A stretch of 52,787 bases of DNA from Jatrophihabitans sp. (GCA_036399055.1 DASWNX010000022.1:1-52787), one strand, 5' to 3'; shown: positions 32,884 to 42,517, numbered from the stretch's first letter. Numbers and translations are program-made. Notes: generated by a model from the sequence alone, not told the origin.

Positions 32884-33974
32884 GACGCCTCCGCCGCGAG
32901 TTCTTCGGCGAGCTCGGCTGCCTGCTGGCGCAGCGCGGCGGTCGGCTCGGTGTAGACGTGGGCGAACAGCTCCGCCGGGTCGGTGACCGGATCGGCGTTC
33001 ATCGCCGCTCGCAGCCGGGCCGACCGGGTTTCGCCTTCCTCGGCGATCGCCGCGATGCCGGCCTCGTCGATCAGCCCCTGGTCCTGCAGGTAGGTCTGCA
33101 GCCGGGCGAGGGGGTCGCGGGCCAGCCAGCGGGTGACCTCGGCGTCGTCGCGGTAGCGCGAGGCGTCATCGGCGTTGGTGTGCGCCTCGATCCGGTAAGT
33201 CAGCGCCTCGATCAGGGTGGGGCCCTCGCCGCGCCGGGCGCGCTCGATCGCCTCGGTCATCGCCACGTGCACCATCGCCGGGTCGTTGCCGTCGATCAGC
33301 ACGCCGGGCATGCCGTAGCCGATGCCCTTGTGGGCCAGCGTCTCGGCCCGGGTCTGCTTGGCCAGCGGCACCGAGATCGCATAGCCGTTGTTCTGCACCA
33401 GGAACACCACCGGCGCCTGCCAGACCGCGGCGATGTTGAGCGCCTCGTGGGTGTCGCCCTCGCTGGTGGCGCCATCGCCGAGCAGCACGACGGCCACGGT
33501 GTCCTCGCCGGCCAGCTTGGCCGCGTGCGCCAGGCCGACCGCATGCAGGGTGTTGGTGGCCAGCGGCGTGCACTGAGGGGCGGTGCGGTGCAGGTACGGG
33601 TCGTATCCGCAGTGCCAGTCACCGCGCAGCAGGGTCAGCACCTCGACGGGGTTGATCCCGCGGCTGACCAGCGCCATCGAGTCCCGGTAGGTCGGGAACA
33701 GCCAGTCGCGCTGGGCCATCGCAGTCACCACGCCGACCTGGCAGGCCTCCTGGCCGCGCGAGGACGGGTAGACCGCCAGCCGGCCCTGCTTGGTGAGCGC
33801 GGTGGCCTGGGTGTCGAAGCGGCGGCCCAGCGACATCAGCCGAAACAGCTCGAGCAGCACGTCGGCGTCTGGCAGCTGTCCGGTGTCGGCCGAGGTGGCA
33901 TGACCGTCGGCGTCGATCAGGCAGCGCGGGGTCGCGGTGGGCAGGAACCCAGCGGACGTAGTGGCCACAGTCAT
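32880..33974 (-). CDS. bkdA: Branched-chain 2-oxo acid dehydrogenase E1 alpha
   Basis: 364 aa from ATG 33974; the upstream frame to 34040 overlaps the bkdR promoter region and is not family-like. The thiamine-diphosphate motif GDGATSEGDTHEALNIAA...NN is complete (GDG to QNNGYAIS). Upstream lies SLGRRFDTQATALTKQGRL, and the phosphorylation-loop region YRIEAHTNADDASRYRD matches the E1 alpha family. It is the first gene of bkdABC, divergent from the Lrp-type regulator. The ribosome-binding site is weak, so it may be read from a leaderless or near-leaderless transcript. Confidence 0.92.
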   Translation of the reverse strand: MTVATTSAGFLPTATPRCLIDADGHATSADTGQLPDADVLLELFRLMSLGRRFDTQATALTKQGRLAVYPSSRGQEACQVGVVTAMAQRDWLFPTYRDSMALVSRGINPVEVLTLLRGDWHCGYDPYLHRTAPQCTPLATNTLHAVGLAHAAKLAGEDTVAVVLLGDGATSEGDTHEALNIAAVWQAPVVFLVQNNGYAISVPLAKQTRAETLAHKGIGYGMPGVLIDGNDPAMVHVAMTEAIERARRGEGPTLIEALTYRIEAHTNADDASRYRDDAEVTRWLARDPLARLQTYLQDQGLIDEAGIAAIAEEGETRSARLRAAMNADPVTDPAELFAHVYTEPTAALRQQAAELAEELAAEAS

Positions 33975-34063
33975 GTGCCAAGTGTGGTGGCTGGCTGACC
34001 GTTGATCTAGAAATGCGGGCGGAATCCAGACGATTGGCAAGCCAGGGCTTGTTATCGTGCAGT
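33975..34063. promoter_or_regulatory. Divergent bkdA/bkdR control region
   Basis: 89 bp between the two starts, AT-richer than the genes, containing TTGGCAAGCCAGGGCTTG, where AAGCC is repeated in inverted form as GGCTT, and TTATCGTGCAGTATG next to bkdR. Lrp/AsnC regulators typically control such divergent genes from this position. No single operator can be assigned with confidence. Confidence 0.45.
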
Positions 34064-34555
34064 ATGTCGAATACTAAGCCCCCGCAAGCGGTTGAGGTTA
34101 GACAACCGGTCCAGCTGGACGACACCGACCGGGCAATCGTCGCCGAACTGCGCGAGGACGGCCGGGTGTCGATGCGCGCGCTGGCCGAGAAGCTGCACAT
34201 CTCGCGGGCCAGCGCCTACACCCGGGTCGAGCGGCTGGTGACCGAGGGCGTGATCACCGGCTACAGCGCCTCGATCGATCCCGAGCGCTATGGCTTCGGC
34301 ATCTCGGCCTACGTCTACCTCAAGATCAGCCAGCACTCCTGGAAGGCGGTCCGGCGGCAGGTGCTGCAGATTCCCGAGGTCTGGCACGGCGCGCTGGTCT
34401 CGGGCGAGAACGACCTGGTGCTGCTGGTGCGCGCCCAGGACGCGGCCAGCATGCGGGAGTTGGTGCTCAACACCTTTCAGACCATGCCCGACGTGCTGGC
34501 CACCCAGACCGTGCTGATCCTCGACGAGCTGAGCGGGCCCCGCAAGAGCCTGTAG
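34064..34555 (+). CDS. bkdR: Lrp/AsnC-family regulator, BkdR type
   Basis: 163 aa from ATG 34064. The winged-helix part (about 20-75) reads LDDTDRAIVAELREDGRVSM and LHISRASAYTRVERLVTEGV. The C-terminal RAM ligand/oligomer domain (about 85-155) reads SAYVYLKISQHSW, VWHGALVSGENDLVLLVRA and DVLATQTVLIL. Divergence from bkdABC suggests it senses branched-chain amino or oxo acids and controls that operon, as BkdR does in pseudomonads and actinomycetes. The position is seen directly; the ligand is inferred. Confidence 0.85.
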   Translation: MSNTKPPQAVEVRQPVQLDDTDRAIVAELREDGRVSMRALAEKLHISRASAYTRVERLVTEGVITGYSASIDPERYGFGISAYVYLKISQHSWKAVRRQVLQIPEVWHGALVSGENDLVLLVRAQDAASMRELVLNTFQTMPDVLATQTVLILDELSGPRKSL

Positions 34556-34636
34556 AGCCGGCGTGGCGCATCCGCTCAGCGGGGCTGTGAGTAAGCGCTT
34601 TCGCCTGCGCCGCCCGCGCTGCCTAGACTGCAAGTC

Positions 34637-35467
34637 ATGACAGTTCCCACTCTGGCCATGAACAACGGCGTCCAGATCCCTCAGGTCGGCTTCGGGGTCT
34701 TCCTGGTGCCCGACACCGAGACCGAGACCGCCGTTTCGACCGCGCTTGAGGCCGGCTACCGGCACATCGACACCGCGAAGCTGTACCAGAACGAGGCCGG
34801 CGTCGGGGCGGCGATCGCCAAGTCCGGCATTGCCCGCGACGAGCTCTTCGTGACCACCAAGGTGTGGAACTCCGAACAGGGCTTCGACGCGGCGACCGCC
34901 TCTTTCGAGGCGTCCATGGACCGGCTGGGCCTGGAAGTGCTGGACCTGCTGCTGATCCACTGGCCGGCCCCGGACCTCGAGCGCTACGTCGACACCTGGC
35001 GCGCCTTCGAGAAGCTTTACGCCGAGGGCCGGGTCCGCGCCATCGGGGTCTCCAACTTCCAGCCCGCTCACCTGCAGCGCTTGTTGGACGAGACCTCGGT
35101 CGTGCCGGCGATCAACCAGATCGAGCTGCACCCGTTGCTTCCGCAGGCAGAGCTGCGGGCCTTTCACGCCGAGCACGGCATCCTCACCGAGGCGTGGTCA
35201 CCGCTGGCACGCGGCGGTGAGGTGCTGGCCGACCCGGTGATCACTCAGATCGCCGAGCGGCTCGGCAAGAGCCCGGCCCAGGTGATCCTGCGCTGGCACA
35301 TCGAGTTGGGCAACGTGGTCATCCCCAAGTCGGTGACGCCGTCGCGGATTCGGGAGAACCTCGAGCTCTTCGACTTCAGCCTGAGCGCCGAGGACCTGAG
35401 CGCGATCGCAGGCCTGGAGACGGGTGAGCGGATCGGCCCGCATCCTGACACCTTCAGCCGCGGCTGA
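34637..35467 (+). CDS. Aldo/keto reductase (2,5-diketo-D-gluconate reductase-like)
   Basis: 276 aa. The AKR tetrad is complete: Asp45 and Tyr50 (HIDTAKLYQNE), Lys75 (VTTKVWN), His108 (LLLIHWPAP). GVSNFQPAHLQRLL and the NADPH-binding IPKSVTPSRIRENLELFDF are also present. It reduces aldehydes or ketones with NADPH; the close family includes 2,5-diketogluconate and methylglyoxal reductases, and the natural substrate cannot be told. It is monocistronic, ending before a large hairpin shared with the convergent pgm gene. Confidence 0.88.
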   Translation: MTVPTLAMNNGVQIPQVGFGVFLVPDTETETAVSTALEAGYRHIDTAKLYQNEAGVGAAIAKSGIARDELFVTTKVWNSEQGFDAATASFEASMDRLGLEVLDLLLIHWPAPDLERYVDTWRAFEKLYAEGRVRAIGVSNFQPAHLQRLLDETSVVPAINQIELHPLLPQAELRAFHAEHGILTEAWSPLARGGEVLADPVITQIAERLGKSPAQVILRWHIELGNVVIPKSVTPSRIRENLELFDFSLSAEDLSAIAGLETGERIGPHPDTFSRG

Positions 35468-35492
35468 TCGGCTCTCCCTGCCTATCGGCCCT

Positions 35493-35551
35493 ATTGTGCG
35501 GCCTGAATCCGCGCTGAAGCCGGCTGGAACCGCGGATTCAGGCCGCACAAT
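35493..35551. terminator. Long hairpin, likely bidirectional terminator
   Basis: The arms 35493-35513 and 35531-35551 are perfect 21-bp inverted repeats (ATTGTGCGGCCTG... and its complement), with a 17-nt loop; CCC/GGG outside extends the stem past a one-base bulge. It fills the gap between the convergent aldo/keto reductase and pgm genes, ending 4 bp from the pgm stop. No U-tract follows on either side. The perfect long arms are unusual for a simple terminator. Confidence 0.7.
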
Positions 35552-35555
35552 GGGA

Positions 35556-37229
35556 CTACGCCTGGAGTGCGGCGGCCACGATCTCGCGGGCCTCGTCCTG
35601 GATCCGGGACAGCCCAACGGGGCCGTCGAAGGACTCGGCGTAGAGCTTGTAGACGTCCTCGGTGCCGGACGGGCGGGCGGCGAACCAGCCGCGCTCGGTG
35701 GTCACCTTCAGCCCGCCGATCGACGCGCCGTTGCCGGGGGCGGTGGTCAGCCGGCCGGTGATCGGCTCACCTGCCAGGGTCGAGGCGGTGACCTGCTCGG
35801 GTGACAGCTTGGCCAGAACCGCCTTCTGCTGCCGGGTGGCCGGCGAGTCGATCCGCGCGTACGCCGGCTCGCCGAACCGCTCGGTCAGCGAGCGGTAGCG
35901 CTGGGAGGGCGACTCACCGGTGACCGCCAGGATCTCCGAGGCCAGCAGGCACAGGATGATGCCGTCCTTGTCGGTGGTCCAGACGCCGCCGTCGCGCTGC
36001 AGGAACGACGCGCCGGCCGACTCCTCGCCGCCGAAGCCCACCGAGCCGTCGAGCAGGCCGGGGACGAACCATTTGAAGCCGACCGGCACCTCGATCAACC
36101 GCCGGCCCAGGTCAGCGGCCACCCGGTCGATCATCGACGAGCTGACCAGGGTCTTGCCGACCGCGGCGTCGGCGCGCCAGCCGGGCCGGTTGGCGTACAG
36201 GTAGCCGATCGCCACGGCCAGGAAGTGGTTGGGGTTCATCAGCCCGCCGTCGGCGGTGACGATGCCGTGCCGGTCGGAGTCGGTGTCGTTGCCCGTGGCG
36301 ATGTCATAGAGGGTGGCGCCGCTGCTGTCGGCCTGCATCCGCTCGATCAGCGAGGCCATCGCCGCCGGTGAGGAGCAGTCCATCCGGATCTTGCCGTCCC
36401 AGTCCAGGGTCATGAACCCGAACCGCGGGTCCACGTCGGGGTTGACCACGGTCAGGTCCAGGCCGTAGCGCGAGCCGATCTCGCCCCAGTAGGCCACCGA
36501 CGCCCCGCCGAGCGGGTCGGCGCCGATCCGCACGCCGGCCGCCCGGATCGCCTCGAGGTCGAGCACGTCGGGCAGCGCCGAGACGTAGGCGTCGAGGAAG
36601 TCAAAGCCCTGGACGTGGTCGGAGGCCACCGCCCGCTCGTAGGGGATCCGCTTGATCTTCGCCGCCCCGGCGGCCAGCAACTCGTTCGCCCGGTCCTGGA
36701 TCCAGCCGGTGATGTCGGTGCCGGCCGGCCCGCCATCCGGCGGGTTGTACTTGAAACCGCCGTCGCCGGGCGGGTTGTGGGAGGGGGTGACCACCACGCC
36801 GTCGGCCTGACCTGACCCGGCGCCGCCGCGACCGGCGTTGTGGTTCAGGATCGCCCGGGACACCGCCGGAGTGGGGGTGTAACCCTGCCGGGAGTCGACC
36901 CGCACGCCGACCTCGTGCGCGGCGAACACCTCCAACGCCGAGCGGACCGCGGGCTCGGACAGCGCGTGGCTGTCGGCGCCCAGGTAGAGCGGGCCGTCGA
37001 TTCCGTGCACGGCGCGGTACTCGCAGATCGCCTGGCTGGTGGCCAGGATGTGGTCCTCGTTGAAGGTGGTGCTCAACGACGAGCCGCGGTGACCGGAGGT
37101 GCCGAAGCTGACCCGTTGCTCGGCGGCCGAGACGTCCGGGTGCAGCTGGTAGTAGGCGTCGATCAGGCTGTCGAGGTCGACGAGGTCCTCGGCGGTGGCC
37201 GGCGACCCGGCGCGAGAGGGATTGGGCAT
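35556..37229 (-). CDS. pgm: Phosphoglucomutase (alpha-D-glucose phosphate specific)
   Basis: 557 aa from ATG 37229; the frame extends to 37265, but this start fits the family N-terminus and length (E. coli 546 aa). Motifs are [13 protein letters not shown], the phosphoserine loop [14 protein letters not shown] (Ser about 148), the metal site [23 protein letters not shown], and the C-terminal phosphate-binding [14 protein letters not shown]. It interconverts glucose 1- and 6-phosphate, linking glycogen, trehalose and wall-precursor synthesis to glycolysis. It is divergent from the xylose operon across about 100 bp. Confidence 0.93.
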   Translation of the reverse strand: MPNPSRAGSPATAEDLVDLDSLIDAYYQLHPDVSAAEQRVSFGTSGHRGSSLSTTFNEDHILATSQAICEYRAVHGIDGPLYLGADSHALSEPAVRSALEVFAAHEVGVRVDSRQGYTPTPAVSRAILNHNAGRGGAGSGQADGVVVTPSHNPPGDGGFKYNPPDGGPAGTDITGWIQDRANELLAAGAAKIKRIPYERAVASDHVQGFDFLDAYVSALPDVLDLEAIRAAGVRIGADPLGGASVAYWGEIGSRYGLDLTVVNPDVDPRFGFMTLDWDGKIRMDCSSPAAMASLIERMQADSSGATLYDIATGNDTDSDRHGIVTADGGLMNPNHFLAVAIGYLYANRPGWRADAAVGKTLVSSSMIDRVAADLGRRLIEVPVGFKWFVPGLLDGSVGFGGEESAGASFLQRDGGVWTTDKDGIILCLLASEILAVTGESPSQRYRSLTERFGEPAYARIDSPATRQQKAVLAKLSPEQVTASTLAGEPITGRLTTAPGNGASIGGLKVTTERGWFAARPSGTEDVYKLYAESFDGPVGLSRIQDEAREIVAAALQA

Positions 37230-37330
37230 GCCTCGATCAAACCACTTCCACGGGGTATGCAGCACCGCCTGGCAGAGGTACGGTGACAGGTAAGTTCAAT
37301 GCCTAAACAAACAAACCTGAGGTAGGACAG
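37230..37330. promoter_or_regulatory. Divergent pgm/xylA region with a candidate ROK operator
   Basis: Within this GC-rich 101-bp gap, 37291-37317 is distinctly AT-rich (TAAGTTCAATGCCTAAACAA then ACAAACC). Read on the other strand it contains GTTTGTTTGTTTAGG, close to the GTTTGTTT half-site of XylR/ROK operators in xylose operons. It lies just upstream of the xylA ribosome-binding site (GAGGTAGGA, 37319-37327), where a bound repressor would block transcription. Confidence 0.5.
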
Positions 37331-38578
37331 ATGGCGCTCACTCCCACCACGCTCACTCCCACCACGCTCACCCCCACCACGCTCACTCCCACAAAGGCTG
37401 ACCGGTTCTCTTTCGGGCTGTGGACGATCGGCTGGCAGGCCAAGGACCAGTTCGGCGACCCCACCCGGGCGCCGCTGGACCCGATTGAGGCGGTGCACAA
37501 GCTCGACGAGCTCGGCGCCTACGGAATCACCTTCCACGACGACGACCTGGTCCCGTTCGGCGCCACGGCCGCCGATCGGGACAAGCAGCTGGCCAGGTTC
37601 CGCCAGGCCCTGGACGAGACCGGCATGGTCGTTCCGATGGTGACCACCAACCTGTTCACCCACCCGGTGTTCAAGGACGGCGGCTTCACCAGCAACGACC
37701 GCTCGATCCGCCGCTACGCGATCCGCAAGACGCTGCGCAACCTCGAGCTCGCCGTCGAGCTCGGCGCGCAGACGTTCGTGCTCTGGGGCGGTCGCGAGGG
37801 CAGCGAGTACGACACCGCCAAGGACGTCCAGGCCGCGCTGGACCGCTACCGGGAGGCGATGAACCTGCTGACCCAGTTCGTCACCGACCGCGGCTATGAC
37901 ATCCGGTTCGCCCTCGAGCCCAAGCCCAACGAGCCCCGGGGCGACATCCTGCTGCCGACCGTGGGCAACGCGCTGGCCTTCATCTCATCCCTGGACCAGC
38001 CCGAGCTGGTGGGCGTGAACCCAGAGGTCGGCCACGAGCAGATGGCCGGGCTCAACTTCGTGCACAGCGTCTCGCAGGCGCTGTGGCACGGCAAGCTGTT
38101 CCACATCGACCTCAACGGCCAGCGCAGCATCAAGTTCGACCAGGACCTGGTGTTCGGTCACGGCGACCTGTTCAACGCCTTCGGCCTGGTGGACCTGCTG
38201 GAGTTCGGCGGCAAACCCGGCGCCGACGGCGGCGCAAGCCCGGCATACACCGGTCCGCGGCACTTTGACTACAAGCCGTCGCGCACCGAGGACTACGACG
38301 GGGTCTGGGACTCGGTGCGCGCCAACATGCGCACCTACCTGATCCTCAAGGAGCGGGCCACCGCGTTCCGCTCGGACCCCGAGGTGCAGCAGGCCCTGGC
38401 CCACGCCAAGGTCGGCGAGCTGTCCCAGCCGACCCTGGGCGAGGGAGAGGGCTACACCGAGCTGCTGGCCGACGCCAGCAGCTTCGAGGACTTCGACGCC
38501 GACGCGGCCGCGGAGCGCGGCTACGGCTTCGTCCGGCTGAACCAGCTCGCGCTGGAACACCTCACCGGCGCCCGGTAA
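37331..38578 (+). CDS. xylA: Xylose isomerase
   Basis: 415 aa, actinobacterial-type enzyme (usual length about 388-395). Active-site residues are clear: His69 and Asp72 ([12 protein letters not shown]), Glu and Lys in [11 protein letters not shown], the metal-site Glu/His in [13 protein letters not shown], Asp in LFHIDLNGQ, and HFDYKP. The extra length is at the N-terminus, where a four-copy 15-bp repeat codes for LTPTT pentapeptides before the conserved [14 protein letters not shown]. It converts D-xylose to D-xylulose, and D-glucose to fructose in vitro. First gene of xylA-xylB-ROK; no xylose transporter is present here. Confidence 0.95.
   Translation: MALTPTTLTPTTLTPTTLTPTKADRFSFGLWTIGWQAKDQFGDPTRAPLDPIEAVHKLDELGAYGITFHDDDLVPFGATAADRDKQLARFRQALDETGMVVPMVTTNLFTHPVFKDGGFTSNDRSIRRYAIRKTLRNLELAVELGAQTFVLWGGREGSEYDTAKDVQAALDRYREAMNLLTQFVTDRGYDIRFALEPKPNEPRGDILLPTVGNALAFISSLDQPELVGVNPEVGHEQMAGLNFVHSVSQALWHGKLFHIDLNGQRSIKFDQDLVFGHGDLFNAFGLVDLLEFGGKPGADGGASPAYTGPRHFDYKPSRTEDYDGVWDSVRANMRTYLILKERATAFRSDPEVQQALAHAKVGELSQPTLGEGEGYTELLADASSFEDFDADAAAERGYGFVRLNQLALEHLTGAR
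37336..37395 (+). repeat. 15-bp tandem repeat at the 5' end of xylA
   Basis: Four consecutive units GCTCACTCCCACCAC at 37336-37350, 37351-37365, 37366-37380 (one change) and 37381-37395 (the last bases differ). They begin right after the start codon and code for LTPTT, adding about 15-18 residues to the usual XylA N-terminus. Confidence 0.92.
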
Positions 38579-38580
38579 GC

Positions 38581-40026
38581 ATGCCGAGCGAGCATCGGGC
38601 CAGCGCCAGCGAGCCCGGCGCGCAGCGAAGTGGCAACCGGTCCCTGGTCGCCGGGGTGGACTCCTCCACCCAGTCGTGCAAGGTGGTGATCCGCGACGCC
38701 GACACCGGGCGGCTGGTCCGGCAGGGCAGGGCCGGGCACCCCGAGGGCACCGAGGTGGACCCCCAGCACTGGTGGCACGCGCTGAGCGTGGCGCTGGAGC
38801 AGGCCGGCGGGCTGGCCGACGTGTCGGCGATCAGCGTCGGCGGGCAGCAGCACGGGATGGTGTGCCTGGACTCCGACGGCCAGGTGATCCGGCCGGCGCT
38901 GCTGTGGAATGACACCAGGTCCGCCGCCGCGGCGGCAGACCTGGTCGCCGAACTGGGTCCGCGGTACTGGGCCGAGGCCGTCGGCAGCGTTCCGGTGGCC
39001 TCGTTGACCGTGACCAAGCTGCGCTGGCTGGCCGAGCACGAGCCCGAGCATGCTGCCCGGACGGCGGCGGTCTGCCTGCCGCACGACTGGCTGAGCTGGA
39101 AGCTGGCCGGCGCCGGCGGGCGCCTCGACGCGCTGGTGACCGACCGCTCGGACGCATCGGGAACCGGTTACTTCGACGGTCGCGGCAACGATTACCGCAC
39201 CGACCTGCTGGCGCGTGCGCTGGGACACCAGGCGACCCTGCCCCGGGTCGCCGGCCCCGCCGAGCCGGCCGCCGAGCATGCCGGGCTGCTGATCGGCCCG
39301 GGCGCCGGTGACAACGCCGCCGGAGCGCTCGGAGTGCAGATGGGCGGGGACACGCTGGTGTCGCTGGGGACGTCCGGGGTGGCCTGCGCCCGCAGCGAGG
39401 TCCAGCCGGCTGACCCCAGCGGACTGGTGGCCGGCTTCAGCGACGCCACCGGGGCGTTTCTGCCGCTGGTCTGCACCCTGAACGCCGCCCGGGTGCTCGA
39501 CGCGGCTGCCCGGCTGCTCGGGGTCGGCCTGGCCGAGCTGAGCAGGCTGGCGCTGTCGGCTGAGCCGGGGGCCGGCGGTGTGACGGTGGTGCCGTACCTC
39601 GAGGGTGAGCGCACCCCCAACCTGCCGCACGCCACCGGCGCGGTGCACGGGCTGACGCTGGCCAACTCGCAGCCGGCGAACCTGGCCCGCGCCGCGGTCG
39701 AGGGCATGCTGTGCGGGCTGGCTGACGGCCTGGACGCCCTGGTGGCTCAGGGCGTCTCGGTGACGGGCGTGCGCCTGATCGGCGGCGCCGCACGGTCTGA
39801 GGCGGTCTGCCGGATAGCCCCGTCGGTGTTCGGCGCGCCGGTCACGGTGCCCGAGCCCGGCGAGTACGTGGCCGACGGCGCCGCCCGGCAGGCCGCCTGG
39901 GTGCTGTCCGGCGCCGCCGAGGCGCCGGTGTGGGACCTGGGCGCCTCGACCGTCTACGACGGCCCCCCGACCGCCGGACTGCGCCAGCGCTACGCCGAGG
40001 CGGCCGGCAAGCACCTGAGCCGATGA
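38581..40026 (+). CDS. xylB: Xylulokinase
   Basis: 481 aa, starting 2 bp after xylA. FGGY-kinase signatures: [17 protein letters not shown] (ATP loop), [14 protein letters not shown] with [12 protein letters not shown] (substrate Asp), [32 protein letters not shown], and [14 protein letters not shown]. It phosphorylates D-xylulose to xylulose 5-phosphate, the entry to the pentose phosphate pathway. About 20 residues precede the conserved core, so a later start is possible. TGA overlaps the ATG of the ROK gene. Confidence 0.93.
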   Translation: MPSEHRASASEPGAQRSGNRSLVAGVDSSTQSCKVVIRDADTGRLVRQGRAGHPEGTEVDPQHWWHALSVALEQAGGLADVSAISVGGQQHGMVCLDSDGQVIRPALLWNDTRSAAAAADLVAELGPRYWAEAVGSVPVASLTVTKLRWLAEHEPEHAARTAAVCLPHDWLSWKLAGAGGRLDALVTDRSDASGTGYFDGRGNDYRTDLLARALGHQATLPRVAGPAEPAAEHAGLLIGPGAGDNAAGALGVQMGGDTLVSLGTSGVACARSEVQPADPSGLVAGFSDATGAFLPLVCTLNAARVLDAAARLLGVGLAELSRLALSAEPGAGGVTVVPYLEGERTPNLPHATGAVHGLTLANSQPANLARAAVEGMLCGLADGLDALVAQGVSVTGVRLIGGAARSEAVCRIAPSVFGAPVTVPEPGEYVADGAARQAAWVLSGAAEAPVWDLGASTVYDGPPTAGLRQRYAEAAGKHLSR

Positions 40027-41192
40027 CAGCGCTGGGAAACCCCGCCGGCCAGCAGACCGTCCGGCGGCACAATCTCAGCCTGATCACCACGTCGCTGGCG
40101 GCCGCGCCGGGTTCGCGGGCCCAGCTCGCCCAGCGGACCGGCCTCACCAAAGCCACCGTCTCAAGCCTGGTGGACCACCTCATCAGCCGTGACGTGCTGG
40201 TGGAGGGGCCGCCGGCCACTGCCGGGATAGGCCGGCCGGCCCGTCCGGTCACCCTCAACCCCGAGGGCCCGATGGCCCTGGGCGTGGAGGTCAACGTCGA
40301 CTACCTGACGGTGTGCGTGCTGGACCTGACCGGGCAGTTGCGCTGCTACCGGCACAGCGTCGCGGAGAACCGGGCCCGGAGCGCGGCCGAGGTGATCGAG
40401 CAGACAGCCGAGCTCGTCGGCGAGGTGCTGCGGGAACTGGGCCGGCCGCTGCTCGGCGCAGCGCTGGCGCTGCCGGGCGTGGTCGGCGCCGACGGAACGC
40501 TGTCGCGGGCGCCGAACCTGCCCGGCCTCACCGGCGGGCAACCGGGCCGGCAGCTGGCTGCCGCGCTGGGACTGCCGCCGCTGCTGGTCGACAACGAGGC
40601 CAACCTGGGCGCCCTGGCCTGCCTGCGCGCCGAGCCGGCGGTGGGCCCGGACTTCGTCTACGTCTCCGGTGAGATCGGGGTAGGCGCCGGCCTGGTGGTG
40701 GCCGGTGAGCTGTTCCGGGGCGTCAACGGCTTCGCTGGCGAGCTCGGCCACGTGGTGGTCGCCCAGGACGGCCCGGACTGCGGCTGTGGCGGCCGGGGCT
40801 GCGTGGAGCAGTACGCCGGGCAGGAGGTGCTGCTGCGCACCGCCGGGCAACCGGGCCTGGAGCAGCTGGAGGCCGCGGTGGCGGCCGGGGACCCGGCGGC
40901 GCTGGACGCGGTCGCGCGGGCCGGCAGCGCGCTGGGAGTGGGCCTGGCCTCACTGCTCAACGTGATGGACCTGCCCACTGTGGTGCTCGGCGGCGTGTAC
41001 GCCCGGCTGTTCGAGGCCATCACCCCGTCCTTGACCGCTCAGCTGGACCGGCGGGCGCTGGCGCCGCGGGGCGCCGGCCGGCTCAGCAGGTCGCCGCTGG
41101 GCATCGACGCCGCCGCGCGGGGCGCGGCCGGCGCGGTGCTGGACCGGGCGCTGCGCGATCCGGCCGGCATCCCCGTCCTGGCCGGCGTCTGA
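40023..41192 (+). CDS. xylR: ROK-family transcriptional regulator of the xylose operon
   Basis: 389 aa from ATG 40023 in an ATGA overlap with xylB. The N-terminal winged helix (about 10-75) has [20 protein letters not shown]. The ROK sugar-kinase-like domain follows, with [29 protein letters not shown], the signature [18 protein letters not shown] and GFAGELGH, and the zinc motif CGCGGRGC (about 255-263). ROK repressors of this layout (XylR, NagC) release DNA when sugar binds. Its place in the operon implies autoregulation through the AT-rich site before xylA. The xylR symbol rests on context. Confidence 0.85.
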   Translation: MTALGNPAGQQTVRRHNLSLITTSLAAAPGSRAQLAQRTGLTKATVSSLVDHLISRDVLVEGPPATAGIGRPARPVTLNPEGPMALGVEVNVDYLTVCVLDLTGQLRCYRHSVAENRARSAAEVIEQTAELVGEVLRELGRPLLGAALALPGVVGADGTLSRAPNLPGLTGGQPGRQLAAALGLPPLLVDNEANLGALACLRAEPAVGPDFVYVSGEIGVGAGLVVAGELFRGVNGFAGELGHVVVAQDGPDCGCGGRGCVEQYAGQEVLLRTAGQPGLEQLEAAVAAGDPAALDAVARAGSALGVGLASLLNVMDLPTVVLGGVYARLFEAITPSLTAQLDRRALAPRGAGRLSRSPLGIDAAARGAAGAVLDRALRDPAGIPVLAGV

Positions 41193-41225
41193 GCGGGTTG
41201 GGCAGTCCCGGCAGGCGGCGGTGTC

Positions 41226-41933
41226 TCAGCGGGTCGAGCGGGAGTTGTGGTTCCAGTAGCCCTTGGCGTAGATCTCGGACCGGCTCAGGCCCAACCGCGC
41301 CAGCTCGTCACGCACCGTCAGGATCGCCCGGGACTCACCGAGCACGTAGGCGTAGCCGGGGCCGGCCCCGGGCCGGAGCCGGTCCAGCGCGCCGACCAGC
41401 AGGTCAGGCTGCCCGGCCGGCCGGCCGTCGCGGGCCAGCCACTGAACCTCGGCGTTGGCCGGCAGCGGGTAGCGCTCGCCGTCGTCGGAGATCTCGGCCA
41501 GCACCCGCAGGCCGCGGCCGGCCGCGCCGGCCGCCTCTGCCAGCGCTGCGATCGCCGGCAGCCCGGCCTCGTCGGTCAGCGCCAGCAGCCAGGACGCCGC
41601 GGGCAGCGGCAGCTCGCCGCGCGGGCCGAAGAAGCTCACCTGGCCGCCGACCCGCAACTCCTGGGCCCAGCTGGAGCCCGGGCCGTGGCCGTGCAGCACC
41701 GCGTCGATGACCAGCTGCTCGCCGACGCTGGAGCGGACGGTGTAGCGCCGTCGCACCTCGCGCCCGTCCGGACCAGTCAGCACCACGGCGATGTCGCAGC
41801 CCAGCGGCCAGTGCCGCCCGGTGATCTCGGGCGCGGCCAGGGTGATTCGGCGCATCCGCGGCGACAGCATGGTGAGTTCGGCCACTGTCGTCAGGAAATG
41901 ACCGGTGCGGGTGATGTGTTGGACGTCAGGCAT
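41226..41933 (-). CDS. Siderophore-interacting protein (NAD(P)H-dependent ferric-siderophore reductase)
   Basis: 235 aa. N-terminal FAD-binding barrel with RRYTVRS and GPGSSWAQEL, followed by FFGPRGELPLP. The C-terminal NAD(P)-binding half ends in the family's SEIYAKGYWNHN motif, the hallmark GYW of SIP proteins. It reduces ferric siderophores in the cytoplasm to release iron. No siderophore biosynthesis or uptake gene is beside it. It is divergent from ohr, with starts 92 bp apart. Confidence 0.87.
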   Translation of the reverse strand: MPDVQHITRTGHFLTTVAELTMLSPRMRRITLAAPEITGRHWPLGCDIAVVLTGPDGREVRRRYTVRSSVGEQLVIDAVLHGHGPGSSWAQELRVGGQVSFFGPRGELPLPAASWLLALTDEAGLPAIAALAEAAGAAGRGLRVLAEISDDGERYPLPANAEVQWLARDGRPAGQPDLLVGALDRLRPGAGPGYAYVLGESRAILTVRDELARLGLSRSEIYAKGYWNHNSRSTR

Positions 41934-42025
41934 GGTGGGTTCAGGATGCCATCGCCCTCACCGGCGCTGTCGCCTGCCAGCCACCTGCCAGCGGTACCCG
42001 CCAGTCATCGACAACAAGGAGCCTC

Positions 42026-42448
42026 ATGCCCAACGAACTGACCAAGGTCAACTACGTCACCGCGGCCACCGCCACTGGCGGCCGGGCCGGTCACGTCACC
42101 AGCGCCGACGGCCTCATCGACTTCGACCTTGCCCAGCCGGGCACCTCGCCGGAGCCGGCGGTCAACCCCGAGACGCTGTTCGCCGCGGGATACGCCGCCT
42201 GTTTCCAGGGCGCGCTGGCCAACCGGGCCAAGACCAAGGGAGTGGACACCTCGGACTCGAAGGTGACCGCCCACGTCTCCTTCGGGCCTACCGCCGACGG
42301 CGGCTTCGGCCTGGCAGTGGAGCTCGAGGTCAGCATGCCGGGCGTCGAGCCGGCCCAGGCCCATGAGCTGCTGGAGCTTGCGCACCAGTTCTGCCCGTAC
42401 TCCAAGGCCACCCGCGACAACATCGTGGTCACGCTCACGGCGGTCTAA
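42026..42448 (+). CDS. ohr: Organic hydroperoxide resistance protein Ohr
   Basis: 140 aa from ATG 42026, with AAGGAG 7 nt upstream. OsmC/Ohr fold with the two redox cysteines in place: AAGYAACFQGAL (about residue 57) and QFCPYSKATR (about 123), plus the Arg/Glu network (NPETLFAAGY). It reduces organic and lipid hydroperoxides using lipoylated proteins as electron donors; dihydrolipoyl proteins such as the bkd E2 are the known type of partner. Unlike the usual ohr-ohrR pair, its probable regulator lies 26 kb away (15980). No AT-rich OhrR-like dyad is seen in the 92-bp upstream gap. Confidence 0.93.
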   Translation: MPNELTKVNYVTAATATGGRAGHVTSADGLIDFDLAQPGTSPEPAVNPETLFAAGYAACFQGALANRAKTKGVDTSDSKVTAHVSFGPTADGGFGLAVELEVSMPGVEPAQAHELLELAHQFCPYSKATRDNIVVTLTAV

Positions 42449-42457
42449 GAGCTGCGG

Positions 42458-42503
42458 CCCTCGGCGGTTGACGCGAACTGACCCGGAGGTCGACCGCCGA
42501 GGG
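42458..42503 (+). terminator. Perfect hairpin between ohr and sdaA
   Basis: CCCTCGGCGGT (42458-42468) pairs exactly with ACCGCCGAGGG (42493-42503), and the stem extends inward by four more pairs including one G-T. It starts 9 bp after the ohr stop and ends 14 bp before the sdaA ATG. It has no U-tract. It may terminate ohr transcription, or sit in the sdaA leader and control its translation. Confidence 0.6.
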
Positions 42504-42517
42504 TGCAGAATGGGCAT

